A DNA stretch of 11,316 bases from Dehalococcoidia bacterium (GTDB taxonomy: Bacteria > Chloroflexota > Dehalococcoidia > Dehalococcoidales > G020351185): positions 1 through 11,316 of the forward strand of contig DAOVXW010000010.1 of NCBI GenBank assembly GCA_030635945.1, read 5' to 3'. The notes beneath the pieces are model-generated. The model searched no databases, was not told the DNA's origin, and saw nothing but the letters and a program-made list of their open reading frames with translations. The number at the start of each line of letters is the position of its first letter. The first letter of the stretch is position 1. Both the position numbers and the translations under genes were made by a program. Of the stretch, positions 7,605 to 11,316 are shown piece by piece.

Positions 7605-7877
7605 ATGTTAGCCAAGATAAACAGTTGTGCACTTATAGGGCTTGAGGGCGCTATCGTGGAGGTGGAGGTAGATATTTCACCCGGCTTACCTTCCTTTACA
7701 ATTGTAGGTTTACCTGACGCAGCTGTCCAGGAAGCCAGGGAGCGGGTTAAGGCAGCCATGAAGCAGCTTTATCTGTCTGCCCGTGCATTTCACCGCATAT
7801 TGAAACTGGCACGCAGCATCGCCGATTTAGAAAATAGTGATATAATAAAGGCAAACCATATTGCAGAAGCAATATAG
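7605..7877 (+). pseudogene. comM/yifB (Mg-chelatase-like AAA+) remnant with internal deletion
   Basis: A 90-codon frame with a good ribosome site (AGGAG, 7590-7594). Residues 1-50 match the N-terminus of the ~500-aa ComM/YifB family ([44 protein letters not shown]). Residues 51-90 match its extreme C-terminus ([39 protein letters not shown]). Roughly 400 residues are missing in frame, including the Walker A/B motifs and sensor of the AAA+ core. The frame then stops at TAG where the family usually has Gln; readthrough would give YRPRRMA and a TAA at 7899-7901, as expected of the ancestral end. ComM is a helicase that promotes branch migration in natural transformation. This remnant cannot hydrolyse ATP and is most likely decayed, though the frame remains open. 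Confidence 0.85.
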
Positions 7878-7919
7878 TATAGACCAAGGCGGATGGCTTA
7901 ACAGGAAAGCGAGTAAACA

Positions 7920-8636
7920 ATGACAAAAAAAGATGAACCAGCCGGCTATCGGTTTTTAAAAGTATTCAGAAGAAATTTCGTAGCCGGTATACTGGTTGTC
8001 GTACCGCTGGTGATAGCTGCCTGGATTCTATGGTGGGTATTCTCAAGCGTGGACAGTATGTTGCAGCCGATTATAGAAGCCATCTTCGGGCGAGAGATTC
8101 AGGGGCTTGGTTTTGCTATATTTCTAGTTCTGGTATACATCACTGGAGTTGTCGCCAGCAACTATCTGGGAAAGAAGGTAATCAATTTTACCGAAATGAT
8201 AGCTAGAAGGGTGCCGATATTCCGCCAGATTTACATAGGCGCCAAACAGGTGATTGAAGGGCTTTCAGGAACGGGGATAAACAAAGCGGCTTTCAGAGAG
8301 GTTGTATTTGTGGAGTTCCCACGGCCGGGGATGACCACCATCGCCTTCGTAACTAACGTTATAAAGGACAAAGATGGCAAGAAATACTATGGATTATATG
8401 TGCCGACAGCACCGATACCGACATCAGGCTATTTTGAGGTTGCCACCGAGGAGCAGGTCATTCACACCAACATATCAATAGACGAAGGCATAAAGATTGT
8501 TGTTTCCAGCGGGATGATACTGCCGGACAAGGTGGCTACCGGCAGACTGGAAGTCAAAGGAGAACCCAAAAGCCTGGCGGATGCCTTTACATCACTGGGA
8601 AAGCCAGAAGACACCACCCAGGATGAGCAAAAATAA
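7920..8636 (+). CDS. DUF502 family membrane protein
   Basis: A 238-aa integral membrane protein of the widespread DUF502 family, whose function is unknown. Two hydrophobic segments are clear (about 20-43, FVAGILVVVPLVIAAWILWW; and 61-85, LGFAIFLVLVYITGVVAS). They are followed by the family hallmark RVPIFRQIYIGAKQVIEGL (98-115) and a soluble C-terminal half with VVFVEFPRPGMTTIAFVT (128-145) and VPTAPIPTSGYFEV (161-174). The last 20 residues are polar. ATG 7920 has GGAAAGCGAG about 6 nt upstream. It lies 42 bp after the comM remnant on the same strand. Its last 45 bp overlap the 3' end of an opposing small membrane protein gene. Confidence 0.92.
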   Translation: MTKKDEPAGYRFLKVFRRNFVAGILVVVPLVIAAWILWWVFSSVDSMLQPIIEAIFGREIQGLGFAIFLVLVYITGVVASNYLGKKVINFTEMIARRVPIFRQIYIGAKQVIEGLSGTGINKAAFREVVFVEFPRPGMTTIAFVTNVIKDKDGKKYYGLYVPTAPIPTSGYFEVATEEQVIHTNISIDEGIKIVVSSGMILPDKVATGRLEVKGEPKSLADAFTSLGKPEDTTQDEQK

Positions 8637-8849
8637 GCCCAGAAAGATAGCTATAAAACCACCTGTCTTTAAACCTCTGGGTTCGGGCCTTTCCGGTGTA
8701 TGTTCAATATATTCGCGCACATCACTGTGGGTTGAAATGGCTTTATAGTAGTCTTTTTCTTCACTTTTGCCCCACAGCAAAACCCCGCCTCCCAGCAGGA
8801 TAAATACTCCGCCAAGGATAAAAACTATCAATAAATCAGAATCTGGCAT
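8592..8849 (-). CDS. Small two-helix membrane protein, function unknown (85 aa)
   Basis: The product has two strongly hydrophobic segments (about 5-26, DLLIVFILGGVFILLGGGVL; and 62-83, TGGFIAIFLGLFLLILGGVF) joined by a 35-residue charged stretch (KSEEKDYYKAI, REYIEHTPERPEPRG) that would form a hairpin topology. I do not recognise the family. ATG 8849 is preceded by GGGAGAAG with 7-nt spacing, and a promoter can be read at 8915-8887, so it looks like a real gene rather than an antisense shadow. Its 3' end overlaps the end of the convergent DUF502 gene by 45 bp. Being downstream of rplL, it could also receive readthrough from the ribosomal operon. Confidence 0.72.
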   Translation of the reverse strand: MPDSDLLIVFILGGVFILLGGGVLLWGKSEEKDYYKAISTHSDVREYIEHTPERPEPRGLKTGGFIAIFLGLFLLILGGVFWLSQ

Positions 8850-8880
8850 CTGTTTACTTCTCCCAAATGGATTACTATCG

Positions 8881-8932
8881 GGGGAAAGTATACCCGTCTT
8901 TAATAATATTTACAAGCAGATATACTTTCCCC
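8881..8932. repeat. 12-bp perfect inverted repeat around a promoter
   Basis: GGGGAAAGTATA (8881-8892) and its exact complement TATACTTTCCCC (8921-8932) enclose a 28-bp AT-rich spacer. The arms are 40 bp apart centre to centre, close to four helical turns, so they could be paired operator sites. They could instead form a large RNA hairpin after rplL, but there is no U tract. Both arms contain TATACT; the left copy, on the minus strand, is the -10 hexamer of the promoter described here. Confidence 0.75.
8887..8915 (-). promoter_or_regulatory. Promoter of the 85-aa membrane protein gene
   Basis: On the minus strand TTGTAA (8915-8910) and TATACT (8892-8887) are separated by 17 bp. Transcription would start near 8880, about 31 nt before the ATG. 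The -10 element lies in one arm of the inverted repeat, so a protein bound to the repeat would block this promoter. Confidence 0.5.
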
Positions 8933-8950
8933 GTAAAAGCCCCGTAAAAG
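8929..8950. repeat. Tandem 11-bp direct repeat
   Basis: The unit CCCCGTAAAAG occurs twice back to back (8929-8939 and 8940-8950). The first copy overlaps the right arm of the neighbouring inverted repeat. It lies between rplL and the promoter of the small membrane protein gene, so it may be a protein-binding site or simple slippage duplication. Confidence 0.8.
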
Positions 8951-8971
8951 ATATCAATCCGACAAAACTTA

Positions 8972-9487
8972 TTAAGTGATTTCGGCGGTGGCACCGGCAG
9001 CTTCCAGTTTGGCTTTAGCTGCTGCCGCATCATCTTTGCTGACCGCTTCTTTTACTGTCTTGGGAGCGGATTCCACCAGGTCCTTGGACTCCTTAAGGCC
9101 GAGGGCGGTCAACTCGCGTATTGCCCTTATAACATTTATCTTATTGGCGCCCACCTCTTTGAGAATGACATTAAATTCCGTCTTCTCTTCTTCAGGGGCG
9201 GCTGCGGCTGCGGCTGGTGCTGCTGCGGCTGCTACCGGAGCTGCGGCGCTGACGCCAAATTCAGACTCCAGGGCTTTTACCAGCTGGGAAAGGTCAAGAA
9301 CAGTCATCTTCTTGATTGTGTCTATTATTTCCTGTGCCACAGCCGTCGTTTTTACGTCTTTGTCCTTGGCTTCACCGGCAGTTGTCTTTGACGGTTTGGC
9401 TGCCTTCTTTTCTGCCGCCGGTTTTTCCTCTTTGGATTCGGCCGGGACGGCTTCCTCGGTTGTTTTTACTTCTTTTTCTTCAGACAT
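8972..9487 (-). CDS. rplL: Ribosomal protein bL12 (L7/L12) with an N-terminal extension
   Basis: The stalk protein that recruits translation GTPases. The canonical part runs from about residue 50: dimerisation domain [22 protein letters not shown], an Ala/Pro hinge (81-98), and the C-terminal domain [20 protein letters not shown] to the end, with [26 protein letters not shown]. The full frame is 171 aa, against about 125 in most bacteria, because of about 48 extra N-terminal residues rich in Lys, Glu and Ala. ATG 9487 directly abuts the rplJ stop and has GGAGG (9500-9496) at proper distance. The only internal candidate, GTG for Val50, has no ribosome site. The extension therefore looks genuine. 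The C-terminus ends AEIT. Confidence 0.95.
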   Translation of the reverse strand: MSEEKEVKTTEEAVPAESKEEKPAAEKKAAKPSKTTAGEAKDKDVKTTAVAQEIIDTIKKMTVLDLSQLVKALESEFGVSAAAPVAAAAAPAAAAAAPEEEKTEFNVILKEVGANKINVIRAIRELTALGLKESKDLVESAPKTVKEAVSKDDAAAAKAKLEAAGATAEIT

Positions 9488-10012
9488 TTATTCTTCCTCC
9501 AATTGTTTTATTCTGGCTTGCAGTATTCCACTAAACTCCCTTAGCGGGTGGGCAAAGCAGTTTGCAAGGGCAACGATGGGGCTTTGCATCCCGGCAAGAA
9601 CCTGGGCTATCAGTACATCTCTGGATGGTAGGCTAGCCAGGGTTTTCACATCATCCTGGTTAAGAAACCGATCACCTAAAAAGCCGCACTTGATGCTTAA
9701 AGCAGATTCTGAAGAGCGGATATAACCCATAATAACCTTGGCAGGCTCTGTTACGTCATCATAGCCAAAGGCGATGGCTATCGGCCCCTCAAGGGAACCA
9801 GTGAGAAAATCCTTGCCTGCTTTTTTGGCGGCAAAATGGGCAAGGGTGTTCTTGACTACACGGTACTCAATACCAAGTTCGCGAAATTTGCAGCGCAGCA
9901 AGGTTATCTCGGTGTTTGATAAACCCTTGTAATCGGTTAGAACACCGCTGCTGCATTTAGTCATCGATTCTTTTAAATCTTCAACTACCTGTGCTTTTTG
10001 TTTTCTGTTCAA
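9488..10012 (-). CDS. rplJ: Ribosomal protein uL10
   Basis: The 174-aa base of the stalk that binds 23S rRNA and carries bL12 dimers on its C-terminal helix. The N-terminal rRNA-binding domain has the family pattern VEDLKESMTKCSSGVLTDYKG and LRCKFRELGIEYRVVKNTL. The C-terminal segment (about 145-174, FAHPLREFSGILQARIKQL) is the amphipathic helix for bL12. The start is TTG 10012 with a near-perfect Shine-Dalgarno AGGAGGTGA; no in-frame ATG fits as well. The gene is preceded by an L10 leader RNA and abuts rplL, so the stoichiometry of uL10 and bL12 is probably set by that leader. Confidence 0.96.
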   Translation of the reverse strand: MNRKQKAQVVEDLKESMTKCSSGVLTDYKGLSNTEITLLRCKFRELGIEYRVVKNTLAHFAAKKAGKDFLTGSLEGPIAIAFGYDDVTEPAKVIMGYIRSSESALSIKCGFLGDRFLNQDDVKTLASLPSRDVLIAQVLAGMQSPIVALANCFAHPLREFSGILQARIKQLEEE

Positions 10013-10017
10013 CTATT

Positions 10018-10026
10018 TCACCTCCT
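10018..10026 (-). promoter_or_regulatory. Strong Shine-Dalgarno setting the TTG start of rplJ
   Basis: AGGAGGTGA (10026-10018) lies 5 nt before TTG 10012. It is close to full anti-SD complementarity and justifies the non-ATG start. It is located just after the leader terminator, so it is transcribed only when the terminator is passed. Confidence 0.75.
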
Positions 10027-10039
10027 GACTGCTGTTATT

Positions 10040-10071
10040 AAAAAAGCCCCTGTGCCTGAGGCGCAAGGACT
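10040..10071 (-). terminator. Intrinsic terminator (attenuator) at the end of the L10 leader
   Basis: On the minus strand AGTCCTTG (10071-10064) pairs, with wobbles, with CAGGGGCT (10052-10045). An inner GCC/GGC stem with loop TCA tops it, and a run of six T follows (10045-10040). There is one A-C mismatch in the stem. It sits 28 nt upstream of the rplJ start, where attenuators of rplJL are known in Firmicutes. Confidence 0.75.
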
Positions 10072-10156
10072 TAAAATACTAAATAAAAAGATCCACAATC
10101 CTCGGCAGGCATATATTAAGCCTTTAATAGGCACCCGCTGTCTCTGGATGAGACAA
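10040..10156 (-). ncRNA. Ribosomal protein L10 leader (cis-regulatory RNA)
   Basis: The 169-nt gap between rplA and rplJ holds the hallmarks of the L10 leader class, to which uL10 (with bL12) binds for autoregulation. On the minus strand these are a 6-bp hairpin TGTCTC/GAGACA (10155-10150 with 10144-10139), followed directly by the conserved GACAGCGGGTGCC-type segment. The downstream CCTGCCGAGG (about 10110-10101) is the other conserved half of the kink-turn region. An intrinsic terminator ends it. Recognition is by remembered consensus, not by a covariance-model search. The element lies inside the rplKAJL operon, so rplJL would be repressed separately from rplKA when free uL10 accumulates. 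Confidence 0.8.
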
Positions 10157-10181
10157 GCAAATATTATTCGGTTGTTAAAAA

Positions 10182-10895
10182 TTATGCGGCACTTAAAGTT
10201 AGCGCCGTTCTCAGGTCAAGCTTGATACTGGGGCCCATTGAGGTGGTTAAATAAGCACTTTTTATGTACTGCCCCTTAACGCTGGCGGGTTTTGCTTTTA
10301 TCACCGCTTCAACAATCGTCATCAGATTAACCAGCAGCTTATCGGCTTCAAAGCTTATCTTGCCAATAGGTAAATGAATAATGGCTGTTCTATCCAGTTT
10401 GAACTCAACGCGGCCCTTACGGGCATCTTCTATAACCCGTGGCAGGTCGTTGGCTGTAACCACCGTGCCTGCTTTCGGGTTGGGCATAAGCCCTTTACGG
10501 CCCAGAATCTTACCCAGCTTACCAACCTTGCTCATCATTTCGGGAGTGGCTATGGCGGTATCGAACTCCAGCCAGCCACCCTCTATCTTCTTGACAAGGT
10601 CTTCACTGCCGACTATATCCGCACCGGCTGTGCTGGCAATCTTCTCGGCTTCACCCTGGGCAAAAACAAGGACCCTCACTTTTTTCCCAAGACCGTGAGG
10701 CAGCAGGGCGACACCGCGTACCTGCTGACTGGCATTACGCGGGTCAACGCCCATTCGCAGGTGAAGCTCGACAGTTTCGTCAAACTTGGTAAAAGAAACC
10801 TTTTTTGCCAGCTCGATAGCTTCCTGCGGTGGGTACTCGACGGTTCTATCAATAAGTTTTGTTGATTCTTTATAATTTTTACTTTGTTTTGTCAT
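10182..10895 (-). CDS. rplA: Ribosomal protein uL1
   Basis: The 237-aa 23S rRNA-binding protein of the L1 stalk, which guides E-site tRNA out; free L1 is also a translational repressor in many bacteria. Family blocks are [29 protein letters not shown] sequence at 37-61, [17 protein letters not shown] (65-81), the signature [18 protein letters not shown] (128-145), and the C-terminal [20 protein letters not shown] (207-226). ATG 10895 follows the rplK stop by 2 nt, so the two genes are translationally coupled. Confidence 0.97.
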   Translation of the reverse strand: MTKQSKNYKESTKLIDRTVEYPPQEAIELAKKVSFTKFDETVELHLRMGVDPRNASQQVRGVALLPHGLGKKVRVLVFAQGEAEKIASTAGADIVGSEDLVKKIEGGWLEFDTAIATPEMMSKVGKLGKILGRKGLMPNPKAGTVVTANDLPRVIEDARKGRVEFKLDRTAIIHLPIGKISFEADKLLVNLMTIVEAVIKAKPASVKGQYIKSAYLTTSMGPSIKLDLRTALTLSAA

Positions 10896-10897
10896 AT

Positions 10898-11316
10898 CTA
10901 TTCTACCTTGATACCCATACTGCGGGCAGTACCGGCAACTATCTTCTCTGCCCCTTCGATATCGATGGCATTCAGATCCTGCATCTTTTGCTGGGCTATT
11001 GCACGCAGCTTATCATGGGATAATGCAGTCGTTTCATCGTGACCGGTGGCGCCGGCCCCCTTCTCTATACCCAGTGCTTTTTTCAACAAATCGGTCGTCG
11101 GTGGAGTTTTGGTAATGAATTTAAAAGACCTGTCCTGAAAGATGGTAATCTCCACGGGAATAATAGAGCCGGCGTTTTTAGAGGTGCGCTCGTTATATTC
11201 CTTGCAGAAAGCCATAATATTGACCCCATGCTGTCCTAGGGCCGTACCGACCGGGGGTGCCGGATTTGCCTGCCCGGCTGGCAGTTGCAGTTTAATTATA
11301 GTTTTAATTTTTTTAG
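10898..11316 (-). CDS. rplK: Ribosomal protein uL11 (5' end just outside window)
   Basis: Binds the GTPase-associated region of 23S rRNA (helices 43/44) near the stalk. The frame is open from the window edge: the first complete codons give [20 protein letters not shown], then [20 protein letters not shown], the classic L11 N-terminal domain. The C-terminal RNA-binding domain follows ([32 protein letters not shown]) and the usual end [11 protein letters not shown]. 138 residues are visible, so only about two codons (probably Met-Ala) lie beyond base 11316. The internal ATG at 11215 is the family's NIM methionine, not the start. It is the upstream gene of the rplKAJL operon here; its promoter is not in the window. 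Confidence 0.97.
   Translation of the reverse strand, partial: KKIKTIIKLQLPAGQANPAPPVGTALGQHGVNIMAFCKEYNERTSKNAGSIIPVEITIFQDRSFKFITKTPPTTDLLKKALGIEKGAGATGHDETTALSHDKLRAIAQQKMQDLNAIDIEGAEKIVAGTARSMGIKVE

Noticed and set aside
8881..8932. The inverted repeat as the ends of a miniature transposable element.
   Set aside because: The enclosed 28 bp is too short, and no target-site duplication flanks the arms.
8976..9725. 249-codon + strand open frame opposite rplL and rplJ.
   Set aside because: It runs antisense through two conserved ribosomal genes, and its Ala/Ser-rich product mirrors the bL12 hinge codons.
11039..11239. + strand frame at the right end.
   Set aside because: It is antisense to uL11, which reads through to the window edge with its conserved N-terminal domain.

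Overview
The window looks like chromosomal housekeeping DNA from a Chloroflexota bacterium, most likely of the class Dehalococcoidia. This is inferred from gene content and order (nusA-rnpM-infB-rbfA-truB close to rplKAJL, with DUF502 and DUF5679 genes and an inositol-phosphate synthase/PimA-like pair), from moderate base composition, and from several TTG starts. No database search was possible, so the taxon is a guess. Apart from a short + strand pair in the middle, every gene lies on the minus strand and is read from high to low coordinates.

Right side (11316 to 8972): the ribosomal stalk operon rplK-rplA-rplJ-rplL. rplK lacks only about two N-terminal codons at the window edge. A clear L10-leader RNA ending in an intrinsic terminator lies between rplA and rplJ. 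bL12 carries an unusual 48-residue Lys/Glu/Ala-rich N-terminal extension. Below rplL is a 120-bp spacer with a 12-bp inverted repeat, a tandem 11-bp repeat and a promoter, followed by a small two-helix membrane protein gene whose 3' end overlaps the 3' end of the convergent DUF502 gene.

Middle (7410 to 8636): a divergent promoter region. On the + strand it is followed by a remnant of comM (internal deletion plus a likely nonsense change) and an intact DUF502 membrane protein gene. On the minus strand a good promoter is followed within about 45 nt by an intrinsic-terminator hairpin in the nusA leader.

Left-centre (7409 to 3522/2629): the transcription-translation operon nusA-rnpM(ylxR)-infB-rbfA-truB. 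The genes overlap or are separated by only 1-9 nt. No rimP precedes nusA. rbfA is split by a single-base frameshift at a run of seven T; the missing C-terminal third is present in the next frame.

Left end (2592 to 1): a 46-aa DUF5679 zinc-ribbon gene with its own promoter, then inositol-3-phosphate synthase and a PimA-like GT4 glycosyltransferase that runs off the window. The last two together suggest synthesis of an inositol-containing lipid or glycoconjugate. I found no mobile element, CRISPR array or tRNA/rRNA gene. The most notable points are the rbfA frameshift, the bL12 extension, the two leader attenuators and the comM remnant.
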